Positions 34,445 to 41,585 of a stretch of 41,585 bases of DNA are shown here, piece after piece. The first letter of the stretch is position 1, and every line of letters starts with the position of its first letter. The translations under genes and the position numbers were made by a program. The notes beneath the pieces are model-generated. The model saw only the letters and a list, made by a program, of their open reading frames with translations. It was not told the origin of the DNA and did no database searches. The stretch comes from CAYFPO01 sp964345035 (GTDB taxonomy: Bacteria > Fidelibacterota > Marinisomatia > SCGC-AAA003-L08 > GCA-002704045): positions 1 to 41,585 of the forward strand of contig CAYFPO010000021.1 in the NCBI GenBank assembly GCA_964345035.1. The letters are read 5' to 3'.

Positions 34445-36307
34445 CTAATCCAAATAGTATTTTTTGTGTTGATATAATTCATTTATAATTTCTTTTTTTA
34501 ATCCGATAATATCCGGATTATACTCAAGAGATGAGAGTTTGGAGTTCAATAATTCCATTCTTCCGGTTGAATCATCTTCAGAATCAAGTGCAGTCAGAAT
34601 ATTTTTACCTTCATCTGTCAATTTTCTGAACTGATTTCCTACACTTAGTTTTAATAAAGGCATCATTTGATTCAGTTTATCCGACCCGGATTCCAGATCT
34701 CTCACCCGTTTGAATCCGGTATCCATAACTGCAAAAGAAATTATCATATCTGCCATTGGTTCCAACACCCATTGTTTATTTTTAAAATCCTGACCATATT
34801 GCAAGATCAGTTCATTCAAAACATACAACATCATTGATCGTGAAAATTCTATAATTTCTGCTTCCTTTTGAATAGATTCATTTTCCATTTTTACTGTGGG
34901 TGACCAATTGGTTTTTCTTTCCCGGATCATATCACGAATAGGAATTTCTTCCAATATGGATTTTTTCAATGTTGTTCCGCCGATGATCAGTCTGTTAATT
35001 TCGTTGGTACCTTCAAATATTCTGTTTACCCTTTCATCTCTGTACATGGTTGCAAAGGGATACTCCTCTACAAATCCAACACCGCCTAAAATCTGGATTC
35101 CGTCATCTAAATTTCTCCATAAAGCATCTGACCCTACGATCTTTGCAACGGAAGCTTCGATCCCGTGGTCTTCTATGACTTTCTGCAAGGTATCAAAATA
35201 ATTTGGATCATCATGTGATTCTTTCTCAAGCCGTATATCAATGGAACCAGCTGTCATATAAGCAATCGTATCTGCTTCCCAGGATCTGACAACCATTTCA
35301 GCAAATTTTTTCTGCAACATCCCGAATTGAGCAATTGGACGGTTAAATTGTTTTCTTTCAATTGCAAATTCCAGAGCACCGCCAATAGCCAATTTAGATC
35401 CGGCTGCACAGGATGCACCTAATTTATATCTACCAACATATAAACCATTAAATGCTATCGGACCGCCTTGTCCTACTTTCCCTAACACATTTTCTACAGG
35501 GACTTCACAGTTTTCAAAAAACATGGTAGTTGTGGATGATCCTTTGATTCCCATTTTATGTTCTTCTTCACCAATAATCCAGCCCTTACAGGATTTATCT
35601 ATAATAAAACTGGTATATTTATCACCATCCACTTTTGCAAATGTTATACACACATCACACCAACTGCCATTACTGATAAATATTTTCTGTCCATTTAAAA
35701 TATAATGTGTACCGGCTTCGTTTAATTTTGCAGTGGTCTTCCCGGCCATAGCATCCGAGCCTGCTTCCGGCTCTGTTAGAGCATAACTGCTCATCCACTC
35801 CCCACTTGCCATTTTAGGAAGATATTTTTTCTTTTGTTCATCATTACCATACCAAACCAGCGGTAATGTTGCAATACCACTATGTGCAGATACAGTCACA
35901 TTTATAGATGCATTTCTTCCACTCGCTAATCCTTCAACCACCAGGCAGGATGTCACCTTATCCAGCATTAAACCGCCATATTCCTCCGGAACATCTACCC
36001 CGAGAAATCCCAACTCTCCACATTCTTTGAATATTTCCAGAGATAATTCCTTATTTAATACATCCAGTTCTTTACAAACCGGTAAAATTCTTTTTTCACC
36101 AAATTCTTTAGCGGTGGAAACAAACAAAGTTTGCTCTTCACTAAATTTTTCTCTGGTAAATACTGTGCCTGTATTTACCGGAGTAATTATAAATGATCCG
36201 CCTCTACCTATATATTTTTCAAAATTTATCTGTAAGTCCGGGAGTTTAAAATGACCATTTTCAGCAAATTTTCTTGCTTTATTCTCTAATGTTGATACAT
36301 CATTCAT
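34445..36307 (-). CDS. Acyl-CoA dehydrogenase, long form (FadE type)
   Basis: A 620-residue flavoprotein catalysing the first oxidation step of beta-oxidation. Family signatures are LGFLGVDVPEEYGGL (about 96-110), YALTEPEAGSDAM (about 174-186), ILGGVGFVEEYPFATMYRDERVNRIFEGTNEINR, the last including the probable catalytic base Glu (EGT). The extra C-terminal domain of about 180 residues marks the long form used by Bacillus FadE and VLCAD-like enzymes, so long-chain substrates are likely. It takes electrons to ETF, whose genes are not in the window. It follows tetR by 36 bp. Confidence 0.94.
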   Translation of the reverse strand: MNDVSTLENKARKFAENGHFKLPDLQINFEKYIGRGGSFIITPVNTGTVFTREKFSEEQTLFVSTAKEFGEKRILPVCKELDVLNKELSLEIFKECGELGFLGVDVPEEYGGLMLDKVTSCLVVEGLASGRNASINVTVSAHSGIATLPLVWYGNDEQKKKYLPKMASGEWMSSYALTEPEAGSDAMAGKTTAKLNEAGTHYILNGQKIFISNGSWCDVCITFAKVDGDKYTSFIIDKSCKGWIIGEEEHKMGIKGSSTTTMFFENCEVPVENVLGKVGQGGPIAFNGLYVGRYKLGASCAAGSKLAIGGALEFAIERKQFNRPIAQFGMLQKKFAEMVVRSWEADTIAYMTAGSIDIRLEKESHDDPNYFDTLQKVIEDHGIEASVAKIVGSDALWRNLDDGIQILGGVGFVEEYPFATMYRDERVNRIFEGTNEINRLIIGGTTLKKSILEEIPIRDMIRERKTNWSPTVKMENESIQKEAEIIEFSRSMMLYVLNELILQYGQDFKNKQWVLEPMADMIISFAVMDTGFKRVRDLESGSDKLNQMMPLLKLSVGNQFRKLTDEGKNILTALDSEDDSTGRMELLNSKLSSLEYNPDIIGLKKEIINELYQHKKYYLD

Positions 36308-36343
36308 TATTTATTTACTCCTATTAAATTGTATTTATTAAAA

Positions 36344-36955
36344 CTACCCAACTGGCATGGACACTTTTTGAAATCCGTGTATCATAAATTCCGTAACTTC
36401 ATTCAAAAATTCCTCTGCGGTGAATTCTCGGGGATCAAAAATACTAAACCACATAACACCCTGCATAACAGTCATAACCGCCATGGCAGCCATACCGGGA
36501 TCCACATTTTTATATTCACCGGATTTCTCTGCTTTTATAAAAATTAATTTGAGAAAATTTAACATCCGTATATATAATCGTTGTGTCCGTTTTCGTACTT
36601 TTTCATCCCGGTTTGATAATGCCCAAAATTCCAACTCAGCGAGGAATAAAAACTTTTTATTTCTAAAATTTTCTGCTATTTCTGTAGATAATTCTCTCAA
36701 AATATCGGATGCGGTTGTTCCATTGAATTTTTTATTGAAAAATTCCGGCAGAAATGATTCTTCCCAATAGTCCACTAAGGCAAAAAATAATTCATTCTTG
36801 CTTTCATAATGATGATACAGCGCTCCTTTACTCAAACCTGCATCTTCTGCAATATCGTCCATTCGTGTTTCAGAATACCCTTTAACCACAAATATATGCA
36901 AAGCAGATTCCAGAATTTGATTCTGCCTTTCTTCTTTTGATTTATTTTCCGCCAT
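36344..36955 (-). CDS. TetR-family regulator, probable repressor of the fad operon
   Basis: A 203-residue repressor. The HTH (about 28-52: DDIAEDAGLSKGALYHHYESK) and the RQNQILESALHIFVVKGY lead-in are classical TetR. The C-terminal ligand domain resembles FadR-like regulators of fatty-acid degradation, and its place at the head of the fadE-fadA-fadN operon suggests acyl-CoA sensing; this is inference from position. A perfect palindrome stands 8 bp before its start codon, so autoregulation is expected. Confidence 0.9.
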   Translation of the reverse strand: MAENKSKEERQNQILESALHIFVVKGYSETRMDDIAEDAGLSKGALYHHYESKNELFFALVDYWEESFLPEFFNKKFNGTTASDILRELSTEIAENFRNKKFLFLAELEFWALSNRDEKVRKRTQRLYIRMLNFLKLIFIKAEKSGEYKNVDPGMAAMAVMTVMQGVMWFSIFDPREFTAEEFLNEVTEFMIHGFQKVSMPVG

Positions 36956-36962
36956 AATTCCG

Positions 36963-36976
36963 ACCGACCAGTCGGT
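36963..36976. promoter_or_regulatory. Palindromic operator, probable TetR/FadR-like site
   Basis: ACCGAC-CA-GTCGGT is a perfect 6-bp inverted repeat with a 2-base centre, located 8 bp upstream of the tetR ATG. Its size and place fit autoregulatory sites of TetR proteins. It is GC-rich compared with the surrounding AT-rich leader. Confidence 0.7.
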
Positions 36977-37079
36977 ATAAATTAAAAAAGGTTAATGATT
37001 AAAGTAAAGAGTTTTTTATAACTTTATGAAATTATTAACGGATATTGGATGCTGGATGATCAGGTGATTCAACAATAGG

Positions 37080-37805
37080 TTTGATGAATCGATTGTTTGG
37101 TTTGATGAATCAAATGATAGGTTTGATGAATCAAACCACTACGCATTAAATCTGTGTCTCCATGGGTTGAATTGGTTCTTTGTAGCGTCACGGCATGCCG
37201 TGACCATGCCGGTTGAATTGGTTTTTTTGGTGAGAAACAATGCGTTATGTCTCCTGGTATCGGTAGGGGTTTGATGAATCAAACCACTACTATCGGAATT
37301 TTTCGCAGAGGTGGGTGGGTTGTCCGTCCGGGGTTTTGGATTCGATTGTTTGGTTTGATGAATCAATTGTTTGGTTTGATGAATCAAACCACTACGCATT
37401 AAATCTGTATATCTATGGGTTGAATTGGTTTTTTGTTGAGAAACAATGCGTTATCTCTCCTGGTATCTGTGGGGGTTTGATGAATCAAACCACTACTATC
37501 GGAATTTTTCGCAGAGGTGGGTGGGTTGTCCGTCCGGGGTTTTGGATTCGATTGTTTGGTTTGATGAATCAATTGTTTGGTTTGATGAATCAAACCACTA
37601 CGCATTAAATCTGTATATCTATGGGTTGAATTGGTTTTTTGTTGAGAAACAATGCGTTATCTCTCCTGGTACCTGTAGGGATTTGATGAATCAAACCCCT
37701 ACTATCGGAATTTTTCGCAGAGGCGGGTGGGTTGTCCGTCCGGGGTTTTGGATTGGATTGTTTGGTTTGATGAATCAATTGTTTGGTTTGATGAATCAAA
37801 CCACT
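37080..37805. repeat. Tandem array of 206-bp units built on GGTTTGAT-GA-ATCAAACC
   Basis: Three long units begin at ACGCATTAAATCTG: 37141 (253 bp), 37394 (206 bp) and 37600 (206 bp). The last two are nearly identical. Each includes several TTTGATGAATC motifs; twelve are seen, at 37080, 37101, 37122, 37270, 37354, 37375, 37476, 37560, 37581, 37682, 37766 and 37787. Many are extended into the perfect 18-base palindrome GGTTTGATGAATCAAACC. Frames through the array (68-149 codons) just follow the repeat and have no ribosome sites. Units are too long and too homogeneous for a CRISPR. The array lies between the 1241-residue gene's stop and tetR. Confidence 0.9.
37178..37210. mobile_element. Small insertion with perfect 18-bp palindrome in first array unit
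   Basis: The first array unit is 47 bp longer than the others. The extra DNA contains GTCACGGCATGCCGTGAC (37187-37204), a perfect palindrome. It is bounded by two copies of GGTTGAATTGGTT (37165-37177 and 37211-37223), while the other units have one copy. This is the form of an insertion with target duplication, or of a REP-like element; no transposase is involved here. Confidence 0.5.
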
Positions 37806-37816
37806 TCGGTTTTTTT

Positions 37817-40800
37817 TCATTTCAATAATAATAATTTCTGTGTCTGCCTTATACCTTCAGCCGAGACGGAAATAAAATATAATCCGCTTGCGTGAGAGTC
37901 TGCATTCCAGACTGTAGTATGGTAACCCGCAGGCAATACTGTGTTTACCAGCTCATCCACTAACCGGCCATTCATATCATAAATTCTGATATTAACATCC
38001 ATATCTTCCGGAAGACCATATTCAATAGTTGTGACCGGATTAAACGGATTTGGGTATGCCGGTTTCAGCACAAACTCAGTTGGTATTTCAACACCAGTTG
38101 CCGATAGGGAAATGAAAAATATTCCGTTTTCTTCCCATTTAGGGATTTTGCCTGCGAGGACTACTGGCTGCTGGCTGCTACCTGTCCGCCATTGTGTTTC
38201 AGGCGGAGCTGCTTGCAATTCGAACCTCGGGATTTCACCTGTTTCACAGTATCCGGCTGTTTCTTCAAATCCGTTGTTACCCATTACCGGTACATCGGTG
38301 TAAGGTCCGTTCCATTGTCGTGCACCAACCAGGGTTTCACTACAGTAAGCAAGCATCCATCCTTCGTCAATCTCAGGATGACTATCAATGATTAGTTCCT
38401 CTACAAAATAAAATGCCTGCTCTGTGGATTGATTATATTGGATCCAATCCGGCTTCAAGATTTCATCTTCTTTTTCAATATCATCTCGAGCTAAATCATC
38501 ATTACATTCATAGGTTAAAGAAAAATCTTCTTCTGCAAAGAACCAGTATCCTTTGTTCGGTTCTAAAATCGAAAGACTACCGATCCAGGTAAATGGGGCA
38601 ATCTGGGTTGCAGCTACTCCCTCTCCAATTACGCTTAAAATCAGCGGTTCAAAATCATCGGGGAGAACATCAGTAATGATTCCCGGCTGATCACAAGCAT
38701 AGGATACCAGATTATTCCCGTTATGGAGTTCATACCCGATATTAGGATCGATCTTACAGCCGGTGGAAAGTCCATAGAAATCACCCTCCATATCCACCCA
38801 ATATCCATCAGTAAAATGGATGTTCTGCAGACTGCCGATCCAGTTTCCGGGAGAAATCTGTGTTGAAGCCACACCTTCGCCAATGATACCCAGGATATCA
38901 GTGCCAAACAGATCTAATACAGGTACAATAAAATCATCTTCAGTTATATAAGGGAATGAAATCAAATTATAGCCATCATGGAGATCAAAAGTATTATGTT
39001 CTATTTTACCTAAGACCGGTTCGTGCTGTCCCCCCTCATTTCCATTGGCATCTGAAGCAGTGATAGTATATTCATATTCTGCACCTAGTTCTGCTGTCCC
39101 ATCCAGATAATCATTGTCAATGGTATATTCCAAAAGGTTAAATTCTTCATCATCCACATTTTTACGGTAAATACTGTAGTAAGCAAAATCTTCTTCATCG
39201 GTTAATGACCAGTTCATACTTAGGGTACCACAATAAAAACTAGTGGTAAAATTCTCCGGGACTGCCGGGGCTATATTGTCCTCTGAGGTACCCACACCAT
39301 ATTCATCTTCCAGTGTACCGAATGTTCCCTCTTCCATTACAGAAATCACCCGATAGGTAGTTTCTACACCGTTGTACAGGGTTCTGGCTTCCGTAGTATA
39401 ATAATTCTGATTATATGCCGCAATGGAATGTAAAGATGTCCAGGATTCCCCATCCAAACGTTCAATGGTATATATTTCTTCATTTCTCAGAGTATCCGTA
39501 TCGTAGAAGGACTTTGCAAATTGAATATACACCCAACCGCCCTGGTCATCAGGTATATCCTCCACATTGATATCATAAGCTCCATACCCCCAATCTTCTA
39601 AATTATTGATACCGTCATCATCCCAGTCACAATAATCATAGCCATTACCAAAGCACACACCACATTCATCCATTGCATCATTATCATTTGCCGGATCATC
39701 ATCACAGACTCCACAGTCATCTTCATAGGCGCTGCCTCCAAATTGACCAGCACAGTCTTCCAAAACATTTAATAATTCGACAAATGCAGCAGAAACACCA
39801 TCGCCAGGTTCAAATGGAGGAATTTCCCCTACCGCATTATACACTTGATTCTCGGATGCATCAAAAATTCTAAATACCGGAATTTCATCTGCAAGCATAT
39901 ATCCATCGGTAAAACTATCACCACCGGCACCCATTACAGGAATCGTACTATACCCATCAACAATACCGGGACCGCTTCCTACCAGTATATCCCCTGTACC
40001 ATCATCATCACTATCCCGGAATGCACCAATCCAATCTCCCTCTTCCAATGGCATGCCACCAATTTGAACTTCTTCAAAAATATAAAACATTTGAATCTGG
40101 GAATTATTCCAATTATTACTGAATGGATTATTATACTCACAGGAATTATTTTCGAAATCTACATCCGGATTATAGTTTTCAGCATAGAGGTCAGTACAGC
40201 CATAGGAATATGGATCAATACCATCACAGTTCAATGCATCAAATGAATCACAACTAAATTGCAGTTCCAAATCTTCATTTGCTACCACCCAATATCCACT
40301 CCCTCCATCAAATGCGGAAAGTGATCCAACCCAGTATCCGTCTATATATACTGCAGCCACACCTGCACCAACTATTGCCTGTATTTGCGGTTCAATATCA
40401 TCCGGTAATGCATCACCCAACGGGACAGACCCCGAAGAAGGAAATGAAATCATATTATTCCCCTCCTTGAGAAAATAGGTCATGTCCGGATCCAATGGAC
40501 TGCCTTGAACTTCCAGGGTAGTTGGAGAAATGTTTTTTACCCACCAGCTATCCTTTACATTCATGTCTAATAAATTACCAATCCAGTTGCCGTCATTATT
40601 TTGTACTGCAATTTTTCCTGAAGTAAAAATAAGGTTTGTATTTGCCTCTAATCCTTCGAAAACTGAACTCACCGCCGGATCATCCGGATGGACGTAGAAA
40701 CTGATAAAATTATTCCCATCTAAGAGCATTAGGTCCACATCACAGTCATCCGGCATTCCGTCACCATCTATGTCTGCCGTATCATCACCACCGGGACATA

Positions 40801-41542
40801 CTTCTCCGCCATTTTCCACCCAACCATCAACTACATCTGCATTACAAAACTCTTCGGTGATTTCATCATCACCTATCCCGTCACCATCCTCATCCCAGTA
40901 ATAGGTTTGTATTTCTGCCCCGCCGAAACAAATACCAGCACAGTCCTGGCCTCCATTTCCTCCATCACAGACACCGCAGTCATCAACCACAGATCCATTA
41001 GCCAGGTCACAGCAGGTGCCAAAATCATCTTCAGCTGCTCCGCCATCGCAAATTCCTAAACAATCTTCAACTGAGGCACCGCCACAGACACCTGCACAAT
41101 CGGTAGCACAGGATGGTATTGGTTCACAGTCCGGCAGGTAAACCTCATATTCTGAGGCACCGGGACCGGCAAAAATTGGTTCTGTGATACAGGTTTCCTG
41201 CACTTCAGCAATAGGATTAAAACCAATGCTGACCAATATTAAATCTTCGCCCGCTGGTAATGGTGTGCCGGTTAAATCAATTCCAAGGATAAATCCCGTT
41301 TCCGGATTAAAATTGATCATATCCATATCTCCGGTGACAGAGTGTACCGTAATTCCTGTCAATTTAAATTGAAATCCACTGATTTCACCTACACTGGAAT
41401 ACAATATATCCACTGTACCTTCAGTTGCATCTACATTGGTGAATTCCAGGCACAGGGATTCACAATCTTCCTGGGAAATACTGATTGATGGTAAAATAAA
41501 TACCAATGATAAAAGGAGTCTGATTATATTTTGTTTGGTCAT
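37817..41542 (-). CDS. Large T9SS-type surface protein with cohesin-like N-terminus and internal repeats
   Basis: A 1241-residue protein with a signal peptide (about 1-23). Residues 25-145 resemble a cohesin/CBM-like beta domain (VDATEGTVDILYSSVGEISG, FQFKLTGI, GTPLPAGEDLILVSIGF). A cysteine-repeat region (about 146-210) of DCxGxC modules and a calcium loop region (DEDGDGIGDDE, DIDGDGMPDDCD; about 212-268) follow. Four copies of an 75-85-residue domain (GNNxISF...GVAATQI...WIGSLS...GYW) occur at about 271, 356, 852 and 936. Two AFYF...VPVMG domains lie at about 482-580 and 1041-1130, with a fibronectin-like region between 690 and 850. The end (PAYPNPFNPVTTIEYGLP...GLYFISVSAEG...KLLLLK) is a T9SS sorting domain. 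Probably a surface scaffold or adhesin. Confidence 0.88.
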   Translation of the reverse strand: MTKQNIIRLLLSLVFILPSISISQEDCESLCLEFTNVDATEGTVDILYSSVGEISGFQFKLTGITVHSVTGDMDMINFNPETGFILGIDLTGTPLPAGEDLILVSIGFNPIAEVQETCITEPIFAGPGASEYEVYLPDCEPIPSCATDCAGVCGGASVEDCLGICDGGAAEDDFGTCCDLANGSVVDDCGVCDGGNGGQDCAGICFGGAEIQTYYWDEDGDGIGDDEITEEFCNADVVDGWVENGGEVCPGGDDTADIDGDGMPDDCDVDLMLLDGNNFISFYVHPDDPAVSSVFEGLEANTNLIFTSGKIAVQNNDGNWIGNLLDMNVKDSWWVKNISPTTLEVQGSPLDPDMTYFLKEGNNMISFPSSGSVPLGDALPDDIEPQIQAIVGAGVAAVYIDGYWVGSLSAFDGGSGYWVVANEDLELQFSCDSFDALNCDGIDPYSYGCTDLYAENYNPDVDFENNSCEYNNPFSNNWNNSQIQMFYIFEEVQIGGMPLEEGDWIGAFRDSDDDGTGDILVGSGPGIVDGYSTIPVMGAGGDSFTDGYMLADEIPVFRIFDASENQVYNAVGEIPPFEPGDGVSAAFVELLNVLEDCAGQFGGSAYEDDCGVCDDDPANDNDAMDECGVCFGNGYDYCDWDDDGINNLEDWGYGAYDINVEDIPDDQGGWVYIQFAKSFYDTDTLRNEEIYTIERLDGESWTSLHSIAAYNQNYYTTEARTLYNGVETTYRVISVMEEGTFGTLEDEYGVGTSEDNIAPAVPENFTTSFYCGTLSMNWSLTDEEDFAYYSIYRKNVDDEEFNLLEYTIDNDYLDGTAELGAEYEYTITASDANGNEGGQHEPVLGKIEHNTFDLHDGYNLISFPYITEDDFIVPVLDLFGTDILGIIGEGVASTQISPGNWIGSLQNIHFTDGYWVDMEGDFYGLSTGCKIDPNIGYELHNGNNLVSYACDQPGIITDVLPDDFEPLILSVIGEGVAATQIAPFTWIGSLSILEPNKGYWFFAEEDFSLTYECNDDLARDDIEKEDEILKPDWIQYNQSTEQAFYFVEELIIDSHPEIDEGWMLAYCSETLVGARQWNGPYTDVPVMGNNGFEETAGYCETGEIPRFELQAAPPETQWRTGSSQQPVVLAGKIPKWEENGIFFISLSATGVEIPTEFVLKPAYPNPFNPVTTIEYGLPEDMDVNIRIYDMNGRLVDELVNTVLPAGYHTTVWNADSHASGLYFISVSAEGIRQTQKLLLLK

Positions 41543-41575
41543 TGTTCTATCCTTTCAAATTTTTATCTGTTGGGG

Positions 41576-41585
41576 TTTGATGAAT
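41576..41585. repeat. Array motif recurring at right window edge
   Basis: GGGGTTTGATGAAT at the very end of the window matches the start of the motif that forms the 37080-37805 array. It stands 33 bp upstream of the 1241-residue gene, so that gene appears to be flanked on both sides by this motif; what follows is outside the window. Confidence 0.65.

Noticed and set aside
37080..37805. CRISPR array
   Set aside because: Units are 206 bp and nearly identical throughout, with no unique spacers and no cas genes nearby.
37139..37895. Frames of 68-149 codons through the tandem array on both strands
   Set aside because: They repeat the array's 206-bp period, occur on both strands at once and lack ribosome binding sites; they are by-products of the repeat.

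Overview
The window is AT-rich bacterial DNA, densely coding, with standard code. It most resembles the Fibrobacterota-Chlorobiota-Bacteroidota assemblage, and specifically the marine Marinimicrobia (SAR406/Neomarinimicrobiota) type. The reasons are type IX secretion-style C-terminal domains (PNPFNP...GLYF...KLLLLK; IPNPY...PGLYLF...KFAIVR), C-terminal dockerin type I repeats of the form DVN.DG..NILDI...NIIL on several secreted proteins, D-C-x-G-x-C cysteine repeats, a FISUMP domain and a PEGA protein. The phylum is inferred from this style; no marker gene settles it.

Layout. 1-3096 (minus): a tight set of thiol-disulfide oxidoreductase, CsgG/PEGA protein and FISUMP lipoprotein (cut by the window edge). 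3097-3450: a cluster of short palindromes, no gene. 3451-4611: DUF3147 membrane protein and a voltage-gated K+ channel ending in a zinc ribbon. 4671-9439 (minus): three secreted proteins with C-terminal dockerin repeats (EF-hand protein of unknown function, endonuclease/exonuclease/phosphatase, peptidylarginine/agmatine deiminase-like enzyme) around an AlkB-type alkane monooxygenase. 9515-16977: housekeeping and transport: upp, a BASS transporter, murQ, a CNNM/CorC protein, and an operon of PPi-dependent phosphofructokinase, class I aldolase and an alanine/sodium symporter. 17040-21112: a secreted LIM-domain/zincin protein resembling plant DA1, a ferredoxin, a 58-codon remnant of dihydrolipoamide dehydrogenase, and an SSP411/YyaL-type protein. 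21222-29915: mostly envelope or secreted proteins (SPOR plus zinc ribbon, YwqK-like lipoprotein, a 1033-residue T9SS-type protein whose signal peptide lacks a normal start codon, cold-shock protein, cysteine-repeat lipoprotein, YbjQ). 30058-30747: a YchF-like protein without the GTPase P-loop. 30926-36955: a fatty-acid beta-oxidation operon (tetR-fadE-fadA-fadN type) with a palindromic operator before tetR. 37080-37805: a non-coding tandem array built on a GGTTTGAT-GA-ATCAAACC palindrome. 37817-41542: a 1241-residue T9SS-type surface protein with a cohesin-like N-terminus; the array motif starts again at the right edge.

How it fits together. AlkB plus the fad operon suggests growth on alkanes or fatty acids. 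PPi-phosphofructokinase with class I aldolase gives a reversible glycolytic/gluconeogenic segment. The most striking theme is secretion: dockerin-tagged enzymes and, in the same window, a multidomain surface protein with a cohesin-like first domain suggest a non-cellulosomal cell-surface assembly. That link is a hypothesis. Other items worth a second look are the bacterial DA1-like LIM peptidase, the YchF-like protein lacking its G domain, the lpd remnant and the palindrome array.
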